From positions 372,001 to 436,000 of the forward strand of contig JADKDZ010000001.1 in NCBI GenBank assembly GCA_016718265.1: 64,000 nt of DNA, read 5' to 3'. The first letter of the stretch is position 1. Every line of letters starts with the position of its first letter. Source of the DNA: Uliginosibacterium sp. (lineage in GTDB: Bacteria; Pseudomonadota; Gammaproteobacteria; Burkholderiales; Rhodocyclaceae). The translations under genes and the position numbers were made by a program. Positions 33,407 to 43,100 of this stretch are shown here, one piece after another. Below the pieces are notes generated by a model. That model worked only from the letters and a program-made list of their open reading frames with translations. It ran no database searches and had not been told where the DNA came from.

Positions 33407-34273
33407 TCACTGTTGTTTCGCGCTGAGGTTGAGAGGCGCGGCAAGTGGCGTCAGCGCACCGGCCGCACCGGGCGAGGCCTCGGCTGCGCGCGCACGCTCC
33501 AGCGGCTGAGGATGGCTCTGCAGCCACGGGATCTGGGCCATGCCCGGCTGGGTGCGCTGCAGGGTGTCGAACACCTTGAACAGTTCCACCATCCCCCGCG
33601 TGCTGCCGGACAAGCGCTGGCTGGCCAGCATGGCAGTGGCATCTGCCTCGCGCTCGGCATCGCGGCTGTAGGCGAGTTGCTGCAATTGCTGAGCATCCCC
33701 GATCAGCCACTTGCTCACGCTGGCGCTGCGCACGCCGATCAGGCCCAGCGCGGCGGTGGCGACCACGCCGCGGCTGAGGTGCTGCACCACGTGGCGATGC
33801 TGGACGTGGCCGATTTCGTGGGCCAGCACAGCATCCAGCTCTTCTTCATAACGCAGCTTGGCGAGCAGGCCGCGAAACACGGTGACATGGCCACCCAGGG
33901 TGGCAAAGGCGTTGACGGTGCCGCCATCGACGTAATGCAAGGTGATCGGCATGTCTGCGGGCAATTGAAGGGCGTGGACGATGCGATCCGCCCGCCCCTG
34001 CAAAGCGGCTTCTATCTCACGCTGCGCCGGCGAGGGCTTGCCGCCGCCCATCATCGTGGCCGCCAGCGCATCCAGTTTCATCGTCTGCGCCAGGCGCTGC
34101 TCTACCGAAAAAGGCAATGATGGCGCCAGCCAGACTGCCGCACGATCTGCCACCAGCAGACAGGTGACCACGATCAGGCTCACCGCGACCAGCAGGCGCA
34201 GCAACTCGGCATTCTCACCGCGAGCGGTCTGCGCAGGGTCGGGTCTGCGCGGGGCGGGGTTGGAATAGCGCAC
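33407..34273 (-). CDS. M48-family membrane metalloprotease
   Basis: A 288-residue zinc protease with an N-terminal membrane helix (about 25-43), the HEIGH zinc motif at residues 152-156 followed by VQHRHVVQHLS, and the third ligand in SRDAEREADATA. The M48 family includes HtpX and BepA-type proteases. It faces the two YbjQ-type genes; the family is often found near envelope quality-control genes. The natural substrates are unknown. Confidence 0.9.
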   Translation of the reverse strand: MRYSNPAPRRPDPAQTARGENAELLRLLVAVSLIVVTCLLVADRAAVWLAPSLPFSVEQRLAQTMKLDALAATMMGGGKPSPAQREIEAALQGRADRIVHALQLPADMPITLHYVDGGTVNAFATLGGHVTVFRGLLAKLRYEEELDAVLAHEIGHVQHRHVVQHLSRGVVATAALGLIGVRSASVSKWLIGDAQQLQQLAYSRDAEREADATAMLASQRLSGSTRGMVELFKVFDTLQRTQPGMAQIPWLQSHPQPLERARAAEASPGAAGALTPLAAPLNLSAKQQ

Positions 34274-34297
34274 AGCGGGGCTCAGCCGGTCTGCCGA

Positions 34298-34771
34298 TCA
34301 AATAGCACACGCGGCGTCTGCCGCCGGCGATGCGGGATTTGCCAGTTCGGCCAAAGCCTTGTCGAGCACCAGGTTGTTCTCCCGTGGCACCGGCCGCGCG
34401 CGCGACTCTGCATCCACGGCGACATAGGTAAAGGTGGCCTCGGTCACACAGTAGCGCTCGCCAATCGCCTCCGCGCTCACCTTCTTGACCCAGACCTCCA
34501 GCTTCACCTTGAGCGAGCTGCGCCCGACATGACTGCAATAGCCATAGCAGCACACCACGTCGCCCACCGCGACCGGGCGCAAAAACGTTATGGCATCCAC
34601 CGCCACCGTCACCACCCGGCTCTGCGCCAGCTCGTTGGCGAGGATGGCACCGCCAATATCCATCTGCGACATCAACCAGCCGCCAAAGATATCGCCGCTC
34701 GGGTTGGTATCCGCGGGCATGGCCAGGGTACGCAGCAGCAGGCTGCCTTTCGGGGTACGCGCATCACTCAT
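34298..34771 (-). CDS. Acyl-CoA thioesterase (YciA type)
   Basis: A 157-residue hotdog-fold thioesterase hydrolysing acyl-CoA esters. Motifs: LLRTLAMPADTNPSGDIFGGWLMSQMD and DAITFLRPVAVGDVV, both typical of YciA. I chose the ATG at 34771 because a GGAGG lies 8 bases upstream; two in-frame ATGs further up (34786, 34840) lack this. It lies between the M48 gene and the terminator of the lipoprotein operon. Confidence 0.92.
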   Translation of the reverse strand: MSDARTPKGSLLLRTLAMPADTNPSGDIFGGWLMSQMDIGGAILANELAQSRVVTVAVDAITFLRPVAVGDVVCCYGYCSHVGRSSLKVKLEVWVKKVSAEAIGERYCVTEATFTYVAVDAESRARPVPRENNLVLDKALAELANPASPAADAACAI

Positions 34772-34812
34772 CGCCAGGACCTCCATCACGGGGGCGAAGC
34801 AGACAGCCCCAT

Positions 34813-34850
34813 AAAAAAACGGGCCGCAGGTGTTATCCACCGTGGCCCGG
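34813..34850 (-). terminator. Intrinsic terminator of the lipoprotein operon
   Basis: The stem CGGGCC...GGCCCG with an inner GGTG/CACC pair is followed on the minus strand by seven T. It lies 22 bases after the stop of the operon's last gene. Confidence 0.85.
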
Positions 34851-34872
34851 TCTATGTCGACACCCGGAAAAC

Positions 34873-35694
34873 TCAGCGCAGGATGATGACTTCTTCTTCC
34901 ATGCTGCTGGTGCTCGACTTGAACGAGGATTCACGCGTACTGCGCGACGTACCCGCCCCTCGCGAGGGATCGAATTGCTCTTCAAGCTGACGCGCAGCGT
35001 CCAGCCCCAGGCTCTTCGAAACTTCCGAAACCACTTTGCCACGGTTCATGACAACGCGGTTGTTTCCGGTCAGGAACTTGGCATCCTGCCCCTCACCCAT
35101 CGCGCTGAATGCCGCCTTGACTTCATAGGTCTTGGTGTTGATCAGGTTGAAGTCTGCCACCAGTTCCAGACTCAAGGTTTGCGAGTACTTGTTGGCGCCC
35201 TGGATCGGGTTGATTTCATCGCGCCACTGAATGCTGGACACCGATCCGAACAACACATAATCGGCACCCGGATACATGCCCTGCTTGATGCGCGCGATCA
35301 CGTCGTAGAGCTTCTCCATGTTTTTGGCGGTATAAGGCTTGGCCGTCGTCACGCGGTAGATGCCAGACTTGAGCATTTCACCCTTAACGTCAGCCGTGAA
35401 TTTGCGCAATTCGCCCCGCTCGATGTAGGAGTATGTGCCTTCTGCCTCGTAATAGCTGCTCTCCGACTTGGCGTTCAAGGAACTGCGGCCGCGTTCCGAC
35501 GAACTGAAGTCACTGTCGCGCGCACTGTGACTGGCACTGGCTTTGAGCGAACTCTTGCTGTGCGCGGCGACAACGTGAAAGTATTCCTGTACCCGCTCTT
35601 CATAGCTAAGATCGGTGACGGCAATCTTGGGAGCTGCGAAGGCAGCACCCGTCAGACACAGGCTGGTCAACAGCCCGGCAATGATTAATTTCAT
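34873..35694 (-). CDS. CsgG/LpoB-like exported protein
   Basis: A 273-residue exported protein with signal peptide MKLIIAGLLTSLCLTGAAFA. The core (KIAVTDLSYEERVQEYF, ADYVLFGSVSSIQWRDE, FNLINTKTYEVKAAFSAMGEG) resembles the CsgG/LpoB-type fold of penicillin-binding-protein activators and curli secretion lipoproteins, but no lipobox cysteine is present. A Ser-rich segment (SKSSLKASASHSARDSDFSS) is inserted early. It is the last gene of a four-gene operon that contains lpoB. The ATG at 35694 was chosen for its signal peptide. Confidence 0.75.
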   Translation of the reverse strand: MKLIIAGLLTSLCLTGAAFAAPKIAVTDLSYEERVQEYFHVVAAHSKSSLKASASHSARDSDFSSSERGRSSLNAKSESSYYEAEGTYSYIERGELRKFTADVKGEMLKSGIYRVTTAKPYTAKNMEKLYDVIARIKQGMYPGADYVLFGSVSSIQWRDEINPIQGANKYSQTLSLELVADFNLINTKTYEVKAAFSAMGEGQDAKFLTGNNRVVMNRGKVVSEVSKSLGLDAARQLEEQFDPSRGAGTSRSTRESSFKSSTSSMEEEVIILR

Positions 35695-35743
35695 ATGAAG
35701 GGACTCCAGAAAGAGGCCGCGGTGACGGCCTCTGGTTCCATGC

Positions 35744-36352
35744 TTAGCGGCGGGACGTCTTGCGGATTTCTTTCTCGTCCATCCACTCGTCGACACCCTC
35801 TTCCACGTTCTTCAGTAGCAGGCTGAATTTGTAGTAGACATCTTTGGTGCTGGAGTTCTTCTTGACGATGGAGGTGATCTCACCGGTCAGGATGTACTTG
35901 GCACCTTTCATGTTGCCGATCTTCGCGGCTGTCGACTTCTTGTACAGGCCGGTCTGGTTCTGGCGCATGAGCTCGTCGGTTTGTGCATCCATGGTGCTGG
36001 CATCAGTCGCGAAGCGCACGCCCGTCTTCATCAGCTGATTCTTCACGGAGTTGGTGATACTGCGAGTGTCAATATACTCACTGGTCTTGTTCTTGACTTC
36101 CGACACCGATACCAGCGGCTGGCCACGCATCGACGGATGCTGGCTCAAGGAGCGCGCCATCGTCTCGGCGATCATCTGCAGGTCGGTGGAGCCGAACTCG
36201 TTGGTCACCGTTTCGACCGCCTTCGCGTCACCGTAGGTCACGTTGCCGCCGCCTTCGGTGACGGGGCCGGAGGTGGAGGCGCAGCCTGCCAGCAGCGAAA
36301 CCAACAGCAGGGGTGCGCCAAGCTTGCTCATGAGGCTAGGTTTTTTTGTCAT
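35744..36352 (-). CDS. lpoB: Penicillin-binding protein activator LpoB
   Basis: A 202-residue outer-membrane lipoprotein with lipobox LLAGCASTSG. The body matches LpoB: DLQMIAETMARSLSQHPSM, PLVSVSEVKNKTSEYIDTRSI, GAKYILTGEITSIVKKN and YYKFSLLLKNVEEGVDEWMDEKEIRK. LpoB stimulates the peptidoglycan synthase PBP1b from the outer membrane. It lies between a YcfL-like gene and a CsgG/LpoB-like gene, an arrangement that recalls ycfL-lpoB in enterobacteria. Confidence 0.88.
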   Translation of the reverse strand: MTKKPSLMSKLGAPLLLVSLLAGCASTSGPVTEGGGNVTYGDAKAVETVTNEFGSTDLQMIAETMARSLSQHPSMRGQPLVSVSEVKNKTSEYIDTRSITNSVKNQLMKTGVRFATDASTMDAQTDELMRQNQTGLYKKSTAAKIGNMKGAKYILTGEITSIVKKNSSTKDVYYKFSLLLKNVEEGVDEWMDEKEIRKTSRR

Positions 36353-36395
36353 GTCTGATTCCTATTTTCAGGGGTGGTTCTAGTAAAGAGTTGGA

Positions 36396-36800
36396 TTACT
36401 GCGGGCGACCGTTATTGTCGGGGCTGTGCAGCTCAATCCTGAAATCGGTGGCAGCCTGAACCGGCGCAACCGCTTCGATCAGCTTCTTCTGATTGCCGTA
36501 CACGATCACCGGCTTCCAGCCTTCTTCCGCCCCCACGGTGAAACCCGCGTTATCCAGCCACTTGAAGCGGTAGAAGAGCTGCTGGGTCTGGCGATCGGTG
36601 TTCAGCAAATCCGCTTGCACGTTAAGAAAATCGTTACGCCGCACGATACGGATGCTCTGCACTTCCAGCGAACGCATCTGCCCGAGCTGCTCCACCTTGT
36701 CGGCCGCTGAAGCAGCCTGCGCATCGACACCTCCGACAAGTGCGGCCGCCGTCACGACAAGACAGCCCAGCAGCCGGCGAAAATTGGTAGTTCGTTTCAT
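36396..36800 (-). CDS. YcfL-family periplasmic protein
   Basis: A 134-residue exported protein with signal peptide (LLGCLVVTAAALVGGVDAQA). The DUF1425/YcfL features are visible: VQSIRIVRRNDFLNVQADLLNTDRQTQQLFYRFKWLDNAGFTV and WKPVIVYGNQKKLIEAVAP. In E. coli ycfL lies beside lpoB, and the same neighbours occur here. The function is unknown; a role next to LpoB in the envelope is inferred from the synteny. Confidence 0.85.
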   Translation of the reverse strand: MKRTTNFRRLLGCLVVTAAALVGGVDAQAASAADKVEQLGQMRSLEVQSIRIVRRNDFLNVQADLLNTDRQTQQLFYRFKWLDNAGFTVGAEEGWKPVIVYGNQKKLIEAVAPVQAATDFRIELHSPDNNGRPQ

Positions 36801-36817
36801 GGCAACTCCTTGTCAGT

Positions 36818-38311
36818 CTACTTGGATTTCTTTCTGGTTTTCTTGCCTGCTTGCTTGGCGGGTTTCAGCTCAGCAGCGCTCGCTGTGTCGGCGTCAGGCT
36901 CATGCGACGCGCCGAGGGCCGAGGCACTGGCAAGCTTCGTCACATCCGGCTGCAGCGCGTAGGTGGTTGGGCCCATGATGCGCAGCGGCACGATCGCATA
37001 CTTGCCGGCCACCGTAATATCAAACCGCTGCACGCCACCCGGCGCCGGCAATGTAAGCGTGTGCTGGCCGGCTGGCAAGACCGCCCGGCCGATGGCGATA
37101 CGCGCGGGCAATGTACGCCAGACGCGCTCATCTGCTTTCTCGGTCACCGCCGTCGCCACAGCACCCAGCAAGCCACCGGCCAGCCCCGCCCAACCGCCGG
37201 CTTTCGAGAGTTCCTTCTGCGTTGCGCCCTTCGCTATCGCCCGAATAGTCGTGCGAACGATGATGCCAGGCAGGTCGTCACGCAAGGCGCGACGCGACAT
37301 TGCATCAATACTGGTGATTTCACTGACTGCGACGCGATCCTTGCCCACCTGAAGCTCGGTCGGCACGAAGACGCTGCGATCAGGTTTGATGACCGGGAAA
37401 GAAACCTGTGTGTAGTTCAGCCCGCCGCGCCAGAAGAACGGCAGCGGAATCGCCATGGACTGACGGGCAGGTGCCGTCCCGGCCTCAATGATGAACAGCA
37501 CGTCCGTCTCGCCCGTCTTGCGTTTGCGCGGTCGGCCATCAACGCCACTCAAGCCATCTTCAAGAATGCCGACTGCCGGGCGCAACTCGATGGCCTTCCG
37601 GTACCCCGGCGCCGCGAGGCTGGGCTCGCCCATCGCCTCGTAGACAAACCCCGCCAGATAATGACTGAAGGCGCTCTGGTAGCCGTTTTTCAGCGCCGTT
37701 ACGTCCGGATCATCCAGCGTCTCGACCGGGTAACCCTTCAGCTCCTTGTAAGTTGTCTTGATATTCTTGCCCTTCGCTTCTTCTTCCTGCTTCTCATACT
37801 CCTTGGCCCGGAACTCGGCGATCAAGGCTTCGCGCTCGTGTGTTTTCTTGATCTCGGTACGCGCATTCTCCCAGTTTCCGGTCAGGGTATGATTCACCGC
37901 CAGCAGGGTAGACAGCATGACTTTCTCATAGTCATAGCCGTCGTAGCGGCGCGTTTTGTCATTGACCAGAAAACTCCCCACCTGCCCCATTACCTTACCC
38001 GGATCGGTCTTAACGGCCTCTTCCCAAAGCTTGATTTTCTCATCGGCACTCAGCCAGGCCTGCGTACTTGCCGGAATGTCATTTTTGGCATGAAGCAAGG
38101 CGCCTTTCTCAAAGAAATACAGCAGATCCTTGTCGTCGCCCTTGTTGTTCTCTTCCAGCGTCGCAATAGCCGCATTCAGGTTGTTTCCAGCGGCAGCGCT
38201 GGCCAGACTGTCGGTCTCCGCTTTGTAGTTGCGCATTGAGCCGCACCCGCTCAAACCTGAGACGAGTGCCAGCGCAAGCGTCGAAAGCCATATTCTGTTT
38301 AGATGTCGCAT
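36818..38311 (-). CDS. COG3014-type lipoprotein
   Basis: A 497-residue lipoprotein with lipobox GLSGCGSMR. The N-terminal part is helical, TPR-like (LLYFFEKGALLHAKNDIPASTQAWLSADEKI, GYRKAIELRPAVGILEDGL). The C-terminal half is beta-rich, with LPFFWRGGLNYTQVSFP and a Gly/Ala-rich segment WAGLAGGLLGAVATAV. It resembles COG3014 proteins of unknown function often found with lpoB/ycfL. It heads a four-gene operon; the ATG at 38311 was chosen because it gives the signal peptide. Confidence 0.82.
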   Translation of the reverse strand: MRHLNRIWLSTLALALVSGLSGCGSMRNYKAETDSLASAAAGNNLNAAIATLEENNKGDDKDLLYFFEKGALLHAKNDIPASTQAWLSADEKIKLWEEAVKTDPGKVMGQVGSFLVNDKTRRYDGYDYEKVMLSTLLAVNHTLTGNWENARTEIKKTHEREALIAEFRAKEYEKQEEEAKGKNIKTTYKELKGYPVETLDDPDVTALKNGYQSAFSHYLAGFVYEAMGEPSLAAPGYRKAIELRPAVGILEDGLSGVDGRPRKRKTGETDVLFIIEAGTAPARQSMAIPLPFFWRGGLNYTQVSFPVIKPDRSVFVPTELQVGKDRVAVSEITSIDAMSRRALRDDLPGIIVRTTIRAIAKGATQKELSKAGGWAGLAGGLLGAVATAVTEKADERVWRTLPARIAIGRAVLPAGQHTLTLPAPGGVQRFDITVAGKYAIVPLRIMGPTTYALQPDVTKLASASALGASHEPDADTASAAELKPAKQAGKKTRKKSK

Positions 38312-38566
38312 GTCGTGAAGTAAGTTAAGAACAAAAGAAAAATCTCCGCACAATGTCGCACATTTTAACATTTCGCCTTCATGTCTCCTGTGCGGTTGTG
38401 CCGCATCCCGCAGACACCGTAACGATTCCCGACAAACGGCCCCTGCCCTCACTTACCCACCCACAGACCCTCAGCAAGCAGTTACGTCGTTATGCCGCAA
38501 GTGCCTTAATATCCGCCAGACACCGCGACTCTCCACACGAAAGCCCCCCCGGGAAAACCTCCAAGC

Positions 38567-39190
38567 ATGATCACGACCACCACTTTCTTTTACTGGATTG
38601 CACTCGCCGGCGTCGCCTTGTACGCCATCACCGGCGCGCTCGAAGCTGGCCATAAGGGCATGGACTTCGTGGGCGCCTGTGCCGCCGGCCTCGCCACCGC
38701 CGCGGGCGGCGGCACGGTGCGCGATCTGCTGATCGGCCGCCCCGTGTTCTGGATCAGTGACCCGAGCTACCTGTCCGTCGCGATCATTGCGGCGCTCGCG
38801 GCCTTCGCCCTCGCGCGCACCGTCCGCCTGCCGATGCGCCTGTTTCTGATACCCGACGCCCTGGCCCTCGCGCTGTTCACGGTTTCCGGCACCCAGACTG
38901 CGCTGGCGGCCGGTGTGCCCTGGCTGGTCGCGGGGCTCATGGGGGTGATTACCGGCGTACTCGGGGGCGTGCTGCGCGATGTGCTGTGCAACGAAATCCC
39001 GCTGATCTTTCTGCCCAGCGAGCTTTACGCCACCGCCGCGGCCGCAGGGGCCGCCACGGTGGTGGGCCTGCACGCCGCCGGGCTGGGACACGAAATCGCC
39101 GCGATTGCCGGCTTTCTGGTCGCCGCCGGCCTGCGCCTCGCCGCCATGGCCTTCCGCCTGCGCACCCTGAAATGGGAGCCCCGCCAGTAG
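38567..39190 (+). CDS. TRIC-family (UPF0126) cation channel protein
   Basis: A 207-residue membrane protein of two related three-helix halves, each with the conserved GGGTVRDLL / GGVLRDVL motif of the UPF0126/TRIC family. TRIC proteins form trimeric potassium-type channels; the bacterial role is probably ion homeostasis. The gene is divergent from the lipoprotein operon across a 255-base gap in which I see no further gene. Confidence 0.9.
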   Translation: MITTTTFFYWIALAGVALYAITGALEAGHKGMDFVGACAAGLATAAGGGTVRDLLIGRPVFWISDPSYLSVAIIAALAAFALARTVRLPMRLFLIPDALALALFTVSGTQTALAAGVPWLVAGLMGVITGVLGGVLRDVLCNEIPLIFLPSELYATAAAAGAATVVGLHAAGLGHEIAAIAGFLVAAGLRLAAMAFRLRTLKWEPRQ

Positions 39191-39235
39191 GCGCCCTGCG
39201 CCTACAATGAAAGCCCATCGCCCGAGGAGAGCCCC

Positions 39236-39970
39236 ATGAGCACGCCCGACCGCTTCGTCGCCCTGTTCATCGACGCCGACAACGCCCCTGCCAGCCACAT
39301 CGAAGTCATCCTCAACGAGCTCGCCGGCTTTGGCACCGTCAGCATCCGCCGCGCCTATGGCAACTGGAAGACCGACCGGCTCGGCTCGTGGGAACGCATC
39401 CTGCACGAGTACGCCATCCAGCCCATCCACCAGCTCGACCTCACCAAGGGCAAGAATGCAACCGACATGGCGCTGACCATCGACGCCATGGACGCGCTCT
39501 ACACCCGCAAGGCCGATGTATTCGCCCTGGCCTCATCCGATTCCGACTTCACCCCGCTCGCCACCCGCCTGCAGGCCGACGGCAAAATGGTCATCGGCTT
39601 CGGCGAACGCAAGACGCCCCTGCCCTTCGTCAATGCCTGCTCCAAATTCCTCTACCTTGATACCGAAGAAACCGCTGTCGAACCCGGCGCTGCGGCAAGC
39701 GTTCGCAAGCTCAGCAGCAAGCAGCTCAAGGGCGACGCCCGGCTCGTCAACCTGCTGCGCAACGCCGTGCTCGCCGCCGAAGGCGATGACGGCTGGGCGC
39801 CACTCAGCCATGTCGGCAGCCACATCGGCAACCAGGCCTCATTCGACGCCCGCAACTACGGCCACAAGAAACTCGTTGATCTCTACAAGGCCACCGAATT
39901 GTTTGACCTGGAACTGCGCGACGACCGGATCACCTACCTGCGTGACAAACGCAAGACCAAGGCGGCTTGA
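39236..39970 (+). CDS. NYN-domain ribonuclease-like protein with OST-HTH domain
   Basis: A 244-residue protein with an N-terminal NYN/PIN-like nuclease domain (ALFIDADNAPASHIE, KGKNATDMALTIDAMDAL, ALASSDSDFTPLATRL) containing the acidic metal-binding residues. The C-terminal part (LVNLLRNAVLAAEGDDGWAPLSHVGSHIGNQ, FDARNYGHKKLVDLYKATELFDLE) matches the OST-HTH/LOTUS winged-helix. Such proteins are thought to bind and cleave RNA. It stands 45 bases after the TRIC gene. Confidence 0.87.
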   Translation: MSTPDRFVALFIDADNAPASHIEVILNELAGFGTVSIRRAYGNWKTDRLGSWERILHEYAIQPIHQLDLTKGKNATDMALTIDAMDALYTRKADVFALASSDSDFTPLATRLQADGKMVIGFGERKTPLPFVNACSKFLYLDTEETAVEPGAAASVRKLSSKQLKGDARLVNLLRNAVLAAEGDDGWAPLSHVGSHIGNQASFDARNYGHKKLVDLYKATELFDLELRDDRITYLRDKRKTKAA

Positions 39971-40088
39971 AAAATTTGGAGTGACGGCCTCCTTCGACAA
40001 GCATGCAAACCCAAAAATGCAACAAAGCGGGGTTTAGCAAACCAATAGTAATAAAAATTGTCCCCAAAGACACAGGAACGACAACGCG

Positions 40089-40118
40089 TCCAGTAGACTG
40101 ATCCGGTCTTCGACTGGA
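40089..40118 (+). promoter_or_regulatory. Stem-loop next to the ribosome binding site of the giant repeat gene
   Basis: TCCAGT and ACTGGA pair around an inner AGAC/GTCT stem. The 3' arm runs straight into GGAGGG, so the ribosome binding site of the gene at 40130 is partly in the hairpin. This could limit translation or respond to temperature or a factor; no function is shown. Confidence 0.4.
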
Positions 40119-40129
40119 GGGAATCCCTG

Positions 40130-43100
40130 ATGCTGAGTCCCACTCGCCTGTTGCTTTGGCTAGGCGCTGTTCTGATTGCATCCCCGGCAATTGCCGCCAC
40201 TACAATCAACGAGCAGTTCGCTGCGGCCACGATCAACCCGGGAGATATCTCGCACTACCGGATTACACTGGCAAACAGCTCATTGATCGGACTGACGAAC
40301 GCGCAAGTCACAGTGGTGATGCCCAGCCAGGTGAAGATCGCTACGCCAGGCAATATCCAGAACACCTGCGGTTTTACCGTGACTGCAGCCGCTGCGGGCA
40401 CGTCGACCCTCGAACTGAGCGGAGGCGCCGTTCCCGCCGGCAATGGTACGACGGATGGCCAGTGCTATTTCCAGCTTGACGTTACGTCCACCGCACCGGG
40501 CAACTGGGTAGCCACGATTCCGGCGAATACGACCCCCGATGCAAGCACCAGCGGCTACACGGCATTTGAAAATGCCGTACAAGTATGGAATTCCACTGAA
40601 GCCAACGCCACCCTGTCAGTCAATACGCTGCAGAATCCAACAGGTAGCAAGAACTATTCGCCCTCACCCGCCACGGCGAACACACCGACACGCCTAAGCA
40701 TCGTGCTGAGCAACCCGAACGCGGCAGCGACCATTCCCCTGACCAGCTTCAGCGACACCCTTCCCGATGATGGTAGCGGTCACGCCATGCTGGTGGCACC
40801 TACCCCCAGCCCCAGCATCAATTGCACCGGTACAGGCGCGGTGAACGGTACGCTGACCGCCGTGGCAGGTAGTTCGTCGATTACGCTCACTGGCGGCACA
40901 ATCGGACAGAGTGGAGCCTGTACGCTGGCCGTCAATGTCGTAGTTGCGAGCATAAGCACTGCGAGCACCAGTCAGGTATTCACCAACACCATCCCTGCCG
41001 ATGCCATTGGCAACATCCGCAGCTTGAACAGCAATGGCTTTGCAGCAAACCTGACGGTGAATACACCTATTGGTGTAAGCAAGACTTTCAACCCTACCAG
41101 CATCCCCGCTGGCCAACCTTCGCTGATGACAATTGCGCTGAGTAACAGCAGCGCCAGCAACACCCTGCCAGTCACCTCGTTTGTCGACGACATGGCTGCG
41201 ATCAACCTTACCGTGCTCGATGCCACAACGACAGGCGCGTCGAACCCGACCGTAAGCTGTACCGGCACAGGCGCCAGCAATGGCACGCTGACAGCGACAA
41301 CCGGTACCAGCAGCGTAAGCCTTGCCAACGCGGTCATTGGCACCAGCGGCACCTGCACGATTTCGGTCTACGTCACTTCGACTGTTGATGGCAGCCACAC
41401 CAACAGCATCCCCGCCAATGCCGTCACGAATCCGGCGAATTTCCCCAGCCCTGCAGCAAGTGCCACGCTGACGACCAACGCTCAATTGAGTATCAGCAAG
41501 ACAGTCAGCATCAATTCGGTCGCCCCCGGGCAATGGACCGAATTCACGGTCACGATCAACAACTGGTCAGGTGGCAACGTCACGGGTGTCAGTTTTCTCG
41601 ACAACCTGCCATCGGCCAGTGGGGTCCAGATGGTGCTGGACGGCTCGACATCCATCCCCTCGTCATTATCTGCGGGTTGTTCTGGCGGCGCTTGGACAGG
41701 CAACGACGGTGACGCCAGCCTGAGCTGGAGCAACGGCACCATCGTCAGCGGCAGTGGCGCCAACCCTGGCGTATGTACGATCAAATTCCGTGCGCGTTTG
41801 CCGGCAGCAAGTGCGACCGGACTGACTTCCAGCAACAGCATGCCCGTCGGTTCGGTCTGCGGCACAGGCCCGAGTGGTGGCGTACAGAACACCAATGCTT
41901 CATCGGTCAACGTCACCACCATCGCCGCTGCGTCCGTCACCAAGGATTTGCACCGGGCAGCATCGCCGCAGGCAATACATCGACCCTGACAATCACGGTT
42001 TACAACCGCACACTCTCGACCCTGACCAGTGTCGCCCTGACCGACAACCTGCCCGCAGGCATGACCCTGGCCGCCAACCCGGCCGCCACCAATAGCTGCG
42101 GAGGCACGCTGCAGGCCTTTCCGGGAAGCACGGCAGTCGTCCTGAGCGGCGGCAGCGTCGCTGCGCGCCCCAACGCCAGCCAGCAGTCGAGTTGCGCGAT
42201 TTCCATCAAGGTCACCGCAGGCGCCACCGGCACATATGCCAACACGATCCAATCGAGCGATTTCAGCACTGCAGAAGGTGTCACGATCGCGGATGCTTCG
42301 GCCAACCTGATCGTCACTGCAGGCATGACCGGCAGCAAAACGCTGGCGCCGAGCGCGATCACCTCAGGCGGCACCTTGCGGGCCACAATCACCGTCAATA
42401 ACGTATCAACCGCACAGGTCACCAACCTGAGCGTACTCGACAATGGCTTCTCCGCCGGACTCGCCATTGCCAACCCGGCCAACGCCAGCACATCCTGCCC
42501 GGGTTCCCCCTCCATCGTAGCCAACCCTGGCGCAAGCGTTGCCTCTTTGCTAGGTGCAACGCTGGCAGCGGGCGGCAGTTGCAGCTTCTCGTTCGACTTG
42601 GTAACCAGCGGCAGCGGCCCATGGAGCAACAGCCTGCCTGCCGGTCGCATCAGCACGGCAGAAGGGCTCAGCAATACCGCAACGATCAACTCAAACAGCG
42701 TCACGGCCCAAGCCGCGCAGATCAACATCAACAAGTCCTTCAACCCGGTGATCGTGACCGGTGGCGTGCCATCACTGCTAACCATTGATGTCATCAACCC
42801 AACCTCAACGCCAATGAGCGGCGTGGGATTTGTCGACACCTTCCCGCCCGGCATTGAGGTGTACTCTGTGCCGTCAGCCAGTACCGACTGCAGTGGCGGC
42901 ATCGTCACAGCAGCCCCCGGCGATGGCAAGATCAGCCTGGCCAAAGCCAGCCTGGCCGCAAACTCGACCTGCCACGTATACGTGCAAACCACCTCGGTGA
43001 AGTTTCTCAACCTCACCAACACCATCCCCGCAGGATCGGTTGTCGGCCATCAGTCCTATACCAATGCTCAACCGACCACGGCTTCACTCTCAACCCTGCA

